A stretch of DNA of 64,000 nt from Volvariella volvacea V23 (lineage: Eukaryota; Basidiomycota; Agaricomycetes; Agaricales; Pluteaceae). How positions within the stretch are numbered: position 1 is the stretch's first letter; each line of letters starts with the position of its first letter. The DNA is taken from assembly GCA_000349905.1 (NCBI GenBank), contig KB722743.1:590228-654227 (forward strand), read 5' to 3'. A program made the position numbers and the translations under genes. Positions 1-11,169 of the stretch are shown piece by piece. The notes below the pieces were generated by a model. It saw only the letters and a program-made list of their open reading frames with translations, was not told the origin of the DNA and searched no databases.

Positions 1-644
1 ATTCGGTTCCCTCCTCCCTTTCTAGCTCGACAGGGGTTCATTCAGTCTGTCATGGCAGCAACGAGCAATAATGGAGACCTTTGACCCTAAGATATATGTA
101 TGAGTGGCGCTACCCTGATGATAGATTGAATTCCAGCGAAAACTCGGAAAGCTGTTGGCCGCCGCTGCACCACGAAGAAAGGACTAATCAAGATATGTCC
201 AGGAATTGACTACTGCTCCAGGTTAGCACCAAGTGCCCTTCATCACTCATGGGCAGATACCGGTGAACTACCGGGTATCATATATCATCACCAATTCAAG
301 GAACGAAGGCACCACCTTAGCTCAAACTGTGCCTTCCTTGAGACAGTCCTTGGATAACGCCACTGATTTCAGGTGATATCCATGGGATCCGTGGAGAAAA
401 AGTACCAACCTGCGTGATTAACGATGGATGGAATTAAATCGTTTTCCTGCAACAATATCCAGCGATACCCAGCGATTCAGTGCAAAGTATCGAGTATAAA
501 TACAGGCGGATCGGAATAAATACAAGGACAACACTAGTAGTTGGTGGACGGGATGTGACGGACTCATATAAAACGAAAGCAAGCACTAAAAGTGAGAAAA
601 GTGAGTTTGGAGGTAGATGGTACCCAACCTGGCTTTCCCATGAT

Positions 645-1094
645 TCACTTATATATATCCCCCGTTGTGGTAAGCGGTACTTCGTCACCTTTAAGGCCAA
701 TAGAAACATCTGGCAACGCCGTTGACTCCGATGAGTCTGATTCCTGCGGGTGATAATCCGCGTCATCCCTCTGAACTACTTTATCAACAACTACCCCAAC
801 AATAACACAGACGATGACAAGTATAGATATTCCAATCATAATCGCTTTGCCCTTCCATGTTCGCCAGAATGGCATCTTCATCTGGGTTGACTCAGCCACA
901 GGGAGAGTCCCTGAATTAAATCTTTTTTCTTCAGCCCAAACAACTGAATAATTTTCTATGACGGAATAGCTTTAGGGACTCACACTGGAGTTTTTGATTG
1001 GTATCTGATTCGTCGTGTCATTGGCAATTTGGCCTTGATGGTAGGCTGTTTGAAGGAGCGCAAAGTCATAAGGAGTATCGCTTGTCGGGGACAT
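645..1094 (-). CDS. Small single-pass membrane protein, array copy 1
   Basis: I do not recognise a named family. Exon 1 starts at the ATG at 1094 and encodes about 37 residues beginning MSPTSDTPYDFALLQTAY. It ends near 995 at a GT donor. The second exon, read from about 915 down to 645, carries the motif MPFWRTWKGKAIMIG followed by one hydrophobic helix (ISILVIVCVIVGVVV) and an acidic, Ser-rich tail. The basic WRTWKGK stretch before the helix suggests a cytosolic N-terminus with a short outer tail. Copies at 2.0, 3.2, 3.5 and 6.0 kb share the motif, so this is a local tandem family. The exact donor for exon 1 and the 3' end are uncertain. The function is unknown. Confidence 0.45.
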
Positions 1095-2011
1095 GACGAC
1101 CGTAAGCTGTAGAAGGATGACCAGTGAGGAGGGCTGTTATAATGAAGCCTTGAATGCCACTCGTATTTGCCTGGAGCTCATCCAGCCTGTGACTACACAG
1201 TGTGTAGATCGGGGCTTTTCAAGTTACATTTTTATGTAAGTAGATGTCCTCCCATAAGATTAAAGCCAATAACCACTGAAGAAGACCGAATAGCTTGTGA
1301 AGGATATGGTATAGATCATGTTTCCGCCTATTTCGATTCCCTATGGTACCATTGGCTCTAGGGGGGCCTGGAAACCCAATCCACAGTACAAAATGCACCT
1401 CCAGATTGACGACCCGTTTCTTGTGCGGCGTTGACCACGTCTTGAAGGTTAACCTCCGGAGCGCTACGGTGTGAGCAAATGCGACACCCAGCCCCACCAG
1501 TCGAAAGTCTGCACAGTCAGTCCTGCTTGAGTCCTGCCTGCGACCTTTACAAAGTGATACCCAGGGCTTACATGCGAAGTGCAACGACAACAATGAAAAA
1601 GTATAGACAATGGAATACGACGAATACAAAAGTAATGGAGGGTTCATATACAGGCAACCCAACACGACAAAAGCAAAAGATAGTGGAAAACAAGTGTTCC
1701 GCCTTCGTTTGACCTGTCACCTATCTTCAACCTTACATTTCTTCCTGGTTACAATATAAGTGGTAGATTTGCACGCCTTGAATATTGGCTGTGAAGATGC
1801 GCCTGCATTCTCTGGGAAAATAACGGAATATCGGTGGGTAAGGGTGAAAGTGACTTTAACAAGGGCACCAGGGATGGAACTATCGCTAAACGAGCAAGCC
1901 TATCGGGCTGGGCCTATAGTAGGCTGTGGGGCTGGCTATAAATAGAAAATAAAGTGGAATACAAAAGATTAGAATACCAAGGCCTCAAAATACTAGGCCA
2001 TCCAAACCGAC

Positions 2012-2423
2012 TTACATGGTATCGGTGGGTTTTGGCCCGATTGATATTTCTGGCACAGAAGTCACTTGCCCTTCATCTGGTGTGAATTGTGAGTTGTTCT
2101 GCCGCCGGGCCAGGCCGCCAACAACACCGCCAACAACAACACCGCCAACAACAGCAGCGACAATAACCAGCACTAAGAAGCCAACAATGATGACTTTGCC
2201 CTTGCGCGTTCTCCAGAATGGCGTCTTCTTCACCTCTACCGCCTCAGCTTGAGTTGCCTCTGTATGACCTTCCACCCAAGACAAAACGTAGGAATAGAAC
2301 TACGATGAGTCTCCCGTCAGGCAACCACTAAAGGGCTTACCTACCGGTGCCGGATTTGAAGCGACATTATTATTCGTGCCCGAGCTCCGATCGTTGAAGG
2401 AGTGCGAGATCATACACAGGCAT
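2012..2423 (-). pseudogene. Membrane-protein array copy 2, exon 1 frameshifted
   Basis: The helix exon (about 2265 to 2014) is well preserved: TPFWRTRKGKVIIVG, then a hydrophobic Val/Gly-rich segment with repeated GGVV, then a polar tail. It ends in a good GTAAGT donor at about 2014. Exon 1 starts at the ATG at 2423 with MPVYDLALLQ, matching copy 3. Compared with copy 3 it lacks 8 nt right after the LLQ codons (near 2392), which throws the rest of exon 1 (DRSSGTNNNVASNPAP) into another frame. I infer a pseudogene. An alternative start or a sequencing error could rescue it. Confidence 0.45.
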
Positions 2424-2669
2424 GGGGGTGCCCTAAGAATAGACTGCATTAAAAATATCAAAGTGGAGACCGTTGGCACAAATTGAGCCTCATATACTCC
2501 TTGTAACCATGAGCAGTTGACCCCCCATTGTGACAAAAGCACGGGTGTGCGTAGTCCGCCTTTAACCTTATTCAATGCTACCAAGTTAAGGCGGATTCCA
2601 ATCATGCAGTATACAGCCGCATGCTACGACCAAAGTAAAAATGCCGTACATGTAAAAAACGTCCGAGAA

Positions 2670-3228
2670 GAAAAGATGAATATGCCGCAGCCGTTCCGGT
2701 GTGGCGTTGTTTTGGCGTAGTAACGGTTGCAACCGTTCAACACGTCGTGTTAATAGATAGAGATCTTCCACCTCATGCCCAGACCTCACGGCTTGCCAAA
2801 TGCGATATAACTATGCAAGGAAAGTTATGCTGTCAGGTATCAACTGCCGGGACTGAGGATTTTGAGTGGCTCTAGCTGCCACAGGACCTATAGCTACTTC
2901 CAATCCGTTTCTCGAAGGGCAGACAATATCTAGTAAATCTAGAGGATCAGAGCATGGTGTATATGGTGTATGCAGCGTGTGACATCAAGAACGTAACTGC
3001 CAGTGCCTGCTGTAGTAGCAACCAAATAGCACCGCTGTGTATGGAATGAGCTGAGTATATGCTCTAGGGTGGAAGGAAGCATCAGGACGTACCTAAATAC
3101 AAATGGTGAGGTTAGCCTCCACTCAGGAGACAAACAATTCGACTGAGCCATCTGCTCCGTTACAAGGAGAAATAGCATCGAGGTCGGGAATAGTGACAGG
3201 GGTTTCCTACTACCGCAGATGCCGACAG
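2670..3228. repeat. Tandem repeat unit, left copy (membrane-protein array)
   Basis: This stretch aligns by eye with 4345-4925. Shared blocks include the CCTCATGCCCAGAC block (2772 and 4441), the GCTCTAGCTGCCACAGG-like block, the TCTAGTAAAT block and the TATATGGTGTATGC-like block. It is the spacer between membrane-protein copies and shows the array grew by tandem duplication of units of about 1.6 kb. I see no convincing complete gene in the spacer. Confidence 0.6.
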
Positions 3229-3350
3229 TCAGATATTCCTATCATAATTGCTTTGCCCTTCCATGTTCGCCAGAAAGTCACCCTCATCCGGATTGATCCA
3301 GCTGCAGGGAGAGTCCCTAAGCTAGATGTTTTTTCTTCAACTTATTATAA
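3229..3350 (-). pseudogene. Truncated membrane-protein copy
   Basis: On the minus strand this reads TLPAAGSIRMRVTFWRTWKG followed by KAIMIGIS, nearly the same as copy 1 (TLPVAESTQMKMPFWRTWKG). The similarity stops abruptly after the IGIS codons, before the membrane helix. The sequence then continues as DCRHLR plus a stop, in DNA matching the 4.9 kb part of the repeat unit. The copy is therefore a fusion remnant made by unequal recombination inside the array and cannot encode the helix. Confidence 0.6.
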
Positions 3351-3548
3351 TGAATCTTTCGTGTGATCGTCTTAAGAGACAGCTATTTAAAGCAATCAAT
3401 CCTCTGCTCTAGTTCTATAATTACATGTACTCAAATTGAAAGAAGTAAGGGCCAGTAATACAGGCAGTACTAATAACGACAGAAGAGTGGGTAGCGGGTA
3501 ACCCAGGTGTCAGACATGTCAGAATAAGCTAGTGTTCCCCAAGCACAT

Positions 3549-4083
3549 TCAAAGCAAATAACGACTGGGAGTTGGCAGTGTCGTATCCTCGGTTGCATAG
3601 AAACTACAAATAAAATTTAAAAAACCAAAAATACCATGGTTTAAAATTGTATATTGTCCAAGTCAGCTTACCTGGGGAGCTCGTAATCCTTTGGGGGCAT
3701 TGTTAGTGTTGGATATGAAATACCTCCACCTTGTGCAGGTGTGGGTTGCAACTCGGAGTTGCTCCGAGTCTGCCGTCGGACCAAGCCACCAACAACACCA
3801 CCAACAACAGCAGCGACGATAACCAGCGCCAATATACCAATCATAATCGCCTTACCCTTCCGCGTTCTCCAGAGTGGCACCTTCCTCACGCCACCTGCTT
3901 CAGCTTGGGTCGTCTCTACAGGTTCTTCCGTCTACGAAGGGGACAGAATTTTCGACGAGTCCTCTGCTGAGCAAACGCCGGAAGACTCACTTTAGGCTTT
4001 TCGTGATTTGGAGTTCCATTGCTATTCGTGGCTGGGGCCTGGTCGTAAGCCAGTTGAAGGAGCGCAAGGTCATATGCGGGCAT
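3549..4083 (-). CDS. Small single-pass membrane protein, array copy 3
   Basis: This is the best preserved copy. Exon 1 (ATG at 4083) encodes about 31 residues, MPAYDLALLQLAYDQAP and on, and ends at a GTGAGT donor near 3991. Exon 2 starts after an AG near 3950 with TEEPVETTQAEAGG, then VPLWRTRKGKAIMIG, a helix ILALVIVAAVVGGVVGG, the basic LVRRQTR, and a Pro/Ser-rich tail to the GTAAGC donor at about 3670. Exon 3 adds a short tail (FYATEDTTLPTPSRYLL) and stops at 3549. Phases agree at both junctions. One membrane helix with basic residues on both sides is predicted. I do not know the function. Confidence 0.5.
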
Positions 4084-4344
4084 AGCGATATTCTAAGAAT
4101 AGGTCACGTTAAGGATGTCTAAGGGGAAGAGGTGCAAGCTAGGCCCCATATAAGCCTCGTGTCCGTAAGCAGCTGGCTCCATTGTCACAACCGCATAGGT
4201 GTGCGGAGGACCCTTTAGCGTCACTTCTTGCGTGGCGTTGATCTTCGGTTTACCCTATTAAAGGCTGCCGAAAAGACAGACCCCCGTAACGGAGGTGCGG
4301 TGGAATGCTACTGCCAAAGCAAGGGTGTAAAGAATATTGAAAGC

Positions 4345-4925
4345 GGAAAGATGAATAGATCTCAGCCGTCCCGGTGTGGCGTAGTAACGGTTGCAGCCGT
4401 TTAAGACAGTTCTATTAAATTAATGAATAAAGAACTTTCACCTCATGCCCAGACTCATGGCTCACCGCGATGCGAGAGCACAAGTACCATTATCGGGTGC
4501 TAACCAGCAGTGGTGAGAATCTCAAGTGACTCTAGCTGCCACAGGGCTTTCTTCCGTTCCGTTGCTTGGAGTCAAAGGGCAAGTCGTGTCTAGTAAATAG
4601 AAGCAAACCAGATAATCGAGATATCGCGTTTATGATATATATGGTGTGCAAGATAGCCTTACCAAAAACGTAGCCTGTCGTGCACCTACTGTAGTAGCAA
4701 CCGAGGTGGGTGTGGTAGTACCACCGTGTGCGTGAAGCGGGCCAGGCATGTGCTCTAGAGTAGAGGAAAGCATCTGGGCCTAAATGTAAGTGCTTGGGTT
4801 CGACTCCATCCAGAAAATGAGGGATTTGTACGAGTCGTCTGCTCCGTTATAAGAAATGAATAGCCTCGGGTCGAGAACAATGACAGGAGGCTTCTCCGCC
4901 CATTGCTGGCAGTCCTCAACCCGAT
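4345..4925. repeat. Tandem repeat unit, right copy (membrane-protein array)
   Basis: Partner of 2670-3228, with the same ordered blocks. It is less rearranged than the left copy: its right part (4800-4925) continues where the left copy is fused to the truncated membrane-protein remnant. Between 4930 and 5974 I see no supported gene. Confidence 0.55.
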
Positions 4926-5974
4926 GTCTGTATATCGGATGGCGTAGCGTGGACAGTAGTGAAGGACTGTACATTCACCCTAAAAAATCTCGTATTGATC
5001 ATATCAGCTCTTTGAATACTCTCCAGAACAATAGGATTTGCGAGAATAATCCACCGGCCATTTCTGAGGCTCGGGCAGAGGTGAGAGCACAACAAGCTCT
5101 CTAAATAGGGCTCGTTATGCTTCATTATTGGGAGTGACGAGACTAGGGCTTCGAGAGCAGGCGTCGAAGGCTAAATTGGTTTAGGCCACTGCCAGTGACA
5201 CAGGGCAATGGCCGCAGCTGCCGATAAGTCAACCCTTCACTTCACGGTCATATATTTTGCCGCAGAAAAATGACGCACCCATCGGCTCATCAGCCGTGCT
5301 TAGGCCCCCATCGCAGTTCTATTGTCCATTGCGCCCCGCCGAAAAGCGGGCGCTCGACGAGGGCTTTGGGGTCTAAGGTCGTCTCGATGCAAGTTGAGCA
5401 GTTGGCGCTCGTTCCGAGCTTCTTGGCACCATCTTGCGAGCTTGATAATCTCGATAGTAGTAGTATATCGCGGCAACAGTGACATTTGTACAAGCTTTCC
5501 ATTGCACATTTTGCGCACGACAACATAGAGGGAAGAGGAGGAAAGCGTAGATCGAATAAAAAGGAAAGGTATAGAATTGTCCGTTGGGTCACCGATTAGG
5601 AAAAAGGGGGATAGTAAAAAAAGTGTATGCCAGGAACGAAGAGGAGCATGAGAGTGACAAGCAGTAGATGAGTCATTATCAACGTTCATGAACATATTGA
5701 ACTAGGTAGGGCTTATCGTTGGTGAGTGAAGAGGTAGCAAGGGGGGTGTAAGTATAAGCTGTAGATAGTGGGAAAAATTAATAAGGAAATTGGGGAGGAG
5801 GGGGTAGATTGTCTCCAACCATGAGAACAGTTAATTGCAGCAAGCTTCGGGGTATTCCAAACGACGTGAGAGATGTCATGAACTAGCACGACCGATGTAG
5901 TTACCCAGAGCAGAGAAAGGCGACCCTCCCTTTCCTCATAAACAAAATACTTCCAAGCCCAACAGTAATATGTC

Positions 5975-6462
5975 CTAGTGATAATGGCTCCCTTTGGTAT
6001 CTGGCTTGATGACGAAGGCATCTCCTCGCATTATACCACCCGTGGGACTGGCATCCTGGTTCATTTGTCCAGCTTCACTGCCGCGTGGATCAGTGTTCGT
6101 CTGTGTGGGCTCTGCTCCGCTCGGGATGCCATTTACGTCCGAACCCTTGGGAGGGATGGGAACCTCTGCAGTAGGAGTCGCGATCGTGCCATCTTGCCCG
6201 TCCGACTCACTTGAAGACGAGGAATTATTGTTTCTGCCAACGGTACCACCGACAGCTCCGCCTATCACGGCTCCCAATACAGCAATTACGGCAATTACAA
6301 TGATAACAATCCCCTTCGTCGTTCTCCAAAAGGGTACTTTCTTTTCAGGGTAATAATCCGCATCGTCGATAGTTGTTGGCGGTCGAGAACCCGACCGGGG
6401 TTGTGCGAGTTCGGGATCACTTGCTGCGGCTGGCGCAGGCTCTGGTTTTCTTACGGGCGCGA
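5975..6462 (-). CDS. Small single-pass membrane protein, array copy 5 (divergent)
   Basis: The last exon begins after a TAG acceptor near 6495 and reads EGYTTEILAPVRKPEPAPAA, then a Pro/Ser-rich stretch, DDADYYPEKKVPFWRTTKG, a hydrophobic helix IVIIVIAVIAVLGAVIGGAV and GGTVGRNNN. A Ser/Asp-rich tail of about 75 residues follows to the stop at 5975. The KVPFWRTTKG motif ties it to the copies at 0.6-4.1 kb, but the tail is longer and differs. The first exon lies upstream (6.5-6.65 kb) and I could not place its start, so the 5' boundary is partial. Topology as for the other copies; function unknown. Confidence 0.45.
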
Positions 6463-6629
6463 GGATTTCTGTCGTATATCCTTCCTACAAAACGAACAGG
6501 AGGGGCACCACGAGCGAGGACGGCCATTGGGAGAGGAACAAGGGGTTGGAAAATGGGCGCCACAGTGAGTAACTTGGAATACGAACAAGCCATCACTGGA
6601 TCAACACACCTGGAGCTGCTTTTTCGTCG

Positions 6630-7426
6630 CCGCTGGCGCCGAAGCTAGGAGATTGTGGTCATAGTGGCCCGTTGTCGATGGCATGGCGAATGGAGAACTT
6701 CAAGCCCAAAACCAGTGAAAACCGAGGGGGGTAGAGAGGCGATGGGGGACGATTGGCCTGAGTGGTGTTGGAACAGTAGTCCAGCTAATGGTCAATGGAA
6801 GGGAGAACGTGGGCGGTGTGTTGGGGGGCTGAGGGTCGTAACAACAACAAAGGGAACGGGCGCCAAAGCGGTTCTTCGACGGCACTCAAGTTGGCCAGTG
6901 GAGACACAGCCTTGTGATGGCAAGCTTTATTTGGTTGGACAACCCATCAAAAATCAGGCCATCAGGCACCGGGTTGCGGGAATAGGGTCTGTGGCAATCG
7001 CAGCATCTGCCTAGTTCGACAGGCCCTTCCTTTCCTGTGCACAAGCGGCCTGCTCAGATGACGAGAGTTACGGCTATAATTAACCTTCTCTATTCATTGT
7101 TTTGGTGTTCGACAAGTTGGAAATCCATCTCGAACGAACGTGGCGGATACGGTGGAGGATAATGGAGATTACAGAAGCGGAGCCAAAAAGCGGCAGCAAC
7201 ACCCGGGCGGTGCGGCAAATCGCGACCGACTCCTATCGGCCTGGCCATGGAAGCAAATGCAAAGCAGTGCCAGACCTTGTGGGACCGGTCAAGACCTCTC
7301 GTCCGCGAGATCACCTCAACCACTGTGCTCAAGACATCAGGCCATAATTATCGAAAATGATCATCAACTCGATTATCCAAAACAACTGAAACGACATGCT
7401 GAGGTATGAAACGCGATTCCAAAGTT
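6630..7426. other. Intergenic, no gene seen
   Basis: Open frames here lack introns, motifs or family resemblance. I read this as the spacer between the membrane-protein array and the polymerase subunit gene. Confidence 0.4.
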
Positions 7427-9828
7427 CTACTTCTTCGCCGGTGCAAAGAAGTTGTTGATGCTCTTCTGGCCTCTCGCCAGCTTTGCAGACGCCTTCGTAG
7501 AAGAATTGCCGTTCCCGCTTTTGGAGGGACCACTCTTCGCCAGTGGTTTAGCTTTGGCGGCAGGCTTTGGTGGTGCTGCATCTTCTTCGGGCTCAGTTTC
7601 GGTGTGAGCACCAGACGGTCTACCTTTAAGCTTGCTCGTGTCGCCACCGCCTACGGTGATAGGCTTCTTCTTCTCCTCGGCTTCCGTCTTTTCAGCCTCT
7701 TTGGTCTCTTTAGTCTCTTTCGCTTTACCTTTGCCCTTCTTCGGCTTAACAGGCTCCGGCTCCTCCTCGTCAACAGATTCGTAACTGGAATAGTCTTCCG
7801 TAACTGCAAGCATGGCGTCGTCAGCCTGAGCGAAGCAACAGACTCGAATGACGTACTGATATAGCCTTTGTCGTCAATGTTCGTTCTACTCTTCATCACT
7901 CTCTTCTTTTTCAATCCATTCCGACCAACTGGTATCACTTTCTTCGGTTTCGCCACCCTCTTTGGCTTTGGTTTACTCTCGGTAGCATCCTCCATCTCCA
8001 CATCACGATCACTAGCAAGACCCATTGGCTGGAACTCGTCCTCCTCCTCCTTTCCTGCTGAAAGATGCTCCGACTCTGCCTCTGACTCATCCGACAAGAT
8101 CCATTTCATATTGTTCGAGGCTGTACGCCGGCTCTCCTTAATTACTTTATCTAAAGTGGGGGTTTGATTACCATCAAGTGTTTAGTGCATGGCAAAAGTG
8201 AAACGAACCATCATCAAGCTCCATCATAGATTTCAACTCGCGCTGTGCAAGCTCTTCATCCCGGGCCGCAGCTTTTGACTTTCGGCTTTGAGCCGCTTTG
8301 GGAGCCGGTCCTTCGTCTTCGTCAGAAGACATTACAACATTTCGTTGAACCCGTACGGCTGGCCCCTTGGATGGCTTGCTCGAGGCGACTGGGGCAGCTG
8401 GCTGATCAGAGTCATCATCCGAGTGGGGTGCACTGGATATCTTTCGTTTTGTCCCTCGCTAAAGGAAACGAATGAGGAATTGTAGTTTGGTGATGGGTCG
8501 GTTACACACCTTGGGTTCTTCGGGAGCCGACTTTGAAGCTGCTGCTACCTTTGTCTTTGTCTTTGCACCTGCTTTCTCGGTGTCCGTCTCTCTGTCAGTA
8601 GCCTGTTCTTTCTTCTCCTTCTCCTTCCCTTTCCCTTTCACCTTGCTATCCTCAGCTTTCTCTTCAGTTTTCGCGGAGTTAGACTTTTTAGGCTGGAAGA
8701 AGGTCATTCTCTTCTGTTTATTCTCCGCCGGTTCCTCGTGTTTAGCAACTGGAGCCTTGTTCTTGTTGTCAATAGTAAACTTCTTCCCAGCAGTCTCCTT
8801 CGCAGCTTCGGGTTTTTTCGCATCTTTGGCGTCTTTATCTGTCTTCGCAGCTGGTTTGGACGGTCCAGCAGCTGGCCCAGCAGCTGTAGTGCGGCCGGGA
8901 CCACCCGTGGATGTTCTACGGAACGGAAGCATCTTTGGAGCTTCAATAGGACAGAGCTAAGTGTCATGGGTCAGAAATGTTGGAGAGCCGACGAGGGTAC
9001 TAGTGGTACTAAATCACCTTGATGTTCGGGCATGTGAGTCTACCGACTTTGTGTGCCCACTCTTCGCCATTTTTGTTGTCTATTTCGCGAACAGTCTCAG
9101 TGGGGTGGGTGATCAAGACGCCGTCCTGAATTCGTTGAGATCTATCAGAAACCTGACCTCATAGCGTCAAGAGAGCACACGTACGATCAGACGAGAAGGC
9201 CCGACGCTGTAGACGTGCTCGGTCATGATTGTCTCGTATCGCGATCGCGCGGCTACAATGAACCTAAGCCTAATCCACAACAGAAATAAGAACCATAACT
9301 CACCCTCCAAGTCACCTTCGTTAACCACCATAATAAGGTGCTCCGTCACATCCTCTCCTCCACCATACCCATCCTCATCACAATCAGCACCTACTTCCTC
9401 CTCGGGCGGGGTTGGGTCATACATTATCATCGCATCGTAAGCCTCAGAATCTTGAGAGCTAAAAGGTGCTTTTTGTTGTGCCTTGCGTTCGACGTATGCT
9501 TCTCCAGTGAGCATGTAAGTCGCCGAAACCGTTTGGCCCCTGTAGCCGGCGTTGTGATGATACGTTGCGAGTTCCCTTGCTTGTTCAATGGTCCATTAGA
9601 ACGAAAAGGCATAGCACGGAGTACGAGCGCGGCACTCTCACTCTTTAGCTGTATCTACATGTATCCCAAAATGTCGACTTAGGAAACGGAACGTGACCTG
9701 AACGAATTAGAATGGACATGTCAACTGTTGTCCTTCCCCGGGCGGGAACTATTGGAAAGAGCACATACAACATTGCGGTCAATATACACATGCTTCGTCA
9801 AGTAGTCTTCAATTTCTTTCGTAGTCAT
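7427..9828 (-). CDS. DNA polymerase delta subunit 3 (Cdc27/Pol32/POLD3 family)
   Basis: Accessory subunit of the replicative polymerase delta, acting in the nucleus with PCNA. The ATG at 9828 begins MTTKEIEDYLTKHVYIDRNV. After a GTATGT intron comes VTFRFLSRHFGIHVDTAKE, the typical N-terminal winged-helix region, and then TYMLTGEAYVERKAQQKAP. The C-terminal half is long, charged and Lys/Glu/Ala/Pro-rich, as in the family. The protein ends QKSINNFFAPAKK; QKSINNFF fits the PCNA-interacting box Q-x-x-h-x-x-F-F, the family's hallmark at the extreme C-terminus. Several short introns interrupt the gene, and the exact exon 2/3 junction near 9610 is not fully resolved. Family confidence rests on both ends. 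Confidence 0.85.
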
Positions 9829-10199
9829 CTAGGACCGGTTCGTGAACTGGGTTGGAAGGAAGGTGTGGCTCTCGAGAAATGATGGTGAGAAGCGTGACGG
9901 AGCGCGATGCGTCACGCGTATGTAACACGCGTGACTACAAGAGCCCCCCTGTGTGGCGACTTGGGGTTGTTCTATCACCTGGAGCGATAAGGTATGCAGG
10001 CAAGGCCCCTAGTTTTGGTTTCTCAAACTAATGGCTTGCAGTGTATCTCATGCGATGGCTTCACTCCTCCTCAACCCGCTAGACCTGCAACTCAGAGGCA
10101 TTGGTGCACATTTAAATATCCTTTATTTGCTTCAAATATACATAAAAACCCAAGAGAATAAAAATTCTAGGGAAACTACAAGATTCGCTCTGGTGGCTT

Positions 10200-11095
10200 T
10201 TACCCTCTCCAGACAGCGGGGCCAGGAACCTATTTAGCGCCTTTGTCAGTATGTCAGCCAGTCAAATAAGGGCTCGTGTGCTTACTCGGTAAGAAGTGGG
10301 GACGGGGTTGTAGATGTTGACAGTGAGACCTGGGTCGCTGGCGGAAACGTATCCTGGGATCGACACCTTGGGTGGGTTGCCGGATCCACTGCCGGTGATC
10401 CTGATTTGAGCGCAGGAGATGTACCATTGAGGAGCACCAGCGACGTGGAGACCGATTTGCTCGATGCGGACGAGGTACTAATAGGGAATTAGCAAGAGAG
10501 GAAGGCGCGCGTAAAGAGAGGAATACGCACTTCACCAGGAGGTGTGTTGGCGGGGATGGTAGTCGTCAAGGTGTTGACGTTCTCGGTGGTGAATTTGAAT
10601 GGGTTGAAGGTAGCACCCCATTCAGCAATCTGGCGATTGGGGTCAGTGTTGCTCTAAATTATAAGCAGTGCCGATTCGTGCTCACCTTGAACCAGTTAGC
10701 ACCAGAGCCATCCCAGCTTGCAGCAGTGCTGGGTGCCTTTCCGAGGTAGATGGCGGCAGGTCCTTGGTGGTAGATGGTGTTGTCGAGGACGAAGCCAATT
10801 GTGCTTCCAGAAGCGACGGAGACGGTCTCGGTCGCAGCACGGGGGTTGACATTGCAGCGAATGTTATTCGAGTTGACGGCGTTGAGCTCAACGGGGGAGT
10901 TGTTCAATGGTTGGCGGACTGCAGCGGTGGAGCGGGTGCTTCCAGCAATGAGGGTAGTCCAGATATCTATAGCGGCCAATGTCAGTGGTGTGCGACGCGA
11001 CAAACGACAAAAATCAGGCTGGCAGACTGCTACGTACAGTGAGCAGAGGCGGTTTGTGCCAAAAGAGCGAGTCCAACGAGTCCGGTGAGCTTCAT
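10200..11095 (-). CDS. AA9 lytic polysaccharide monooxygenase, copy 1
   Basis: Secreted copper enzyme that oxidatively cleaves cellulose or related glucans. Five exons: 11095-11038, 10966-10686, 10629-10531, 10477-10286 and 10229-10200, all with GT/AG borders and matching phases, giving 219 residues. The signal peptide is [18 protein letters not shown]. Cleavage exposes His19 (HYIWTT), the N-terminal copper ligand of the histidine brace; its codon lies next to intron 1. The second ligand is His157 in [11 protein letters not shown], with Tyr165 as the axial residue. Cysteines in NIRCN and YISCAQI fit the family disulfide. There is no C-terminal CBM1; it ends VPGPAVWRG. Substrate and regioselectivity cannot be read from sequence. 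Confidence 0.93.
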
Positions 11096-11155
11096 TGTCG
11101 TTCTGAGTACTGAGAACTGAAGTGGGTTGGGGATCTTTGGCAGATTTTGGTCTAC

Positions 11156-11165
11156 ATTTTATACT
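11156..11165 (-). promoter_or_regulatory. TATA box of AA9 copy 1
   Basis: AGTATAAAAT on the minus strand, about 60 bp upstream of the ATG at 11095. The two other AA9 copies have equivalent boxes at nearly the same distance. Confidence 0.6.
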
Positions 11166-11169
11166 GCTC

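Noticed and set aside
7406..8960. Long plus-strand frames opposite the polymerase subunit gene
   Set aside because: They are the complement of Lys/Glu/Ala-rich codons and have no motif of their own.
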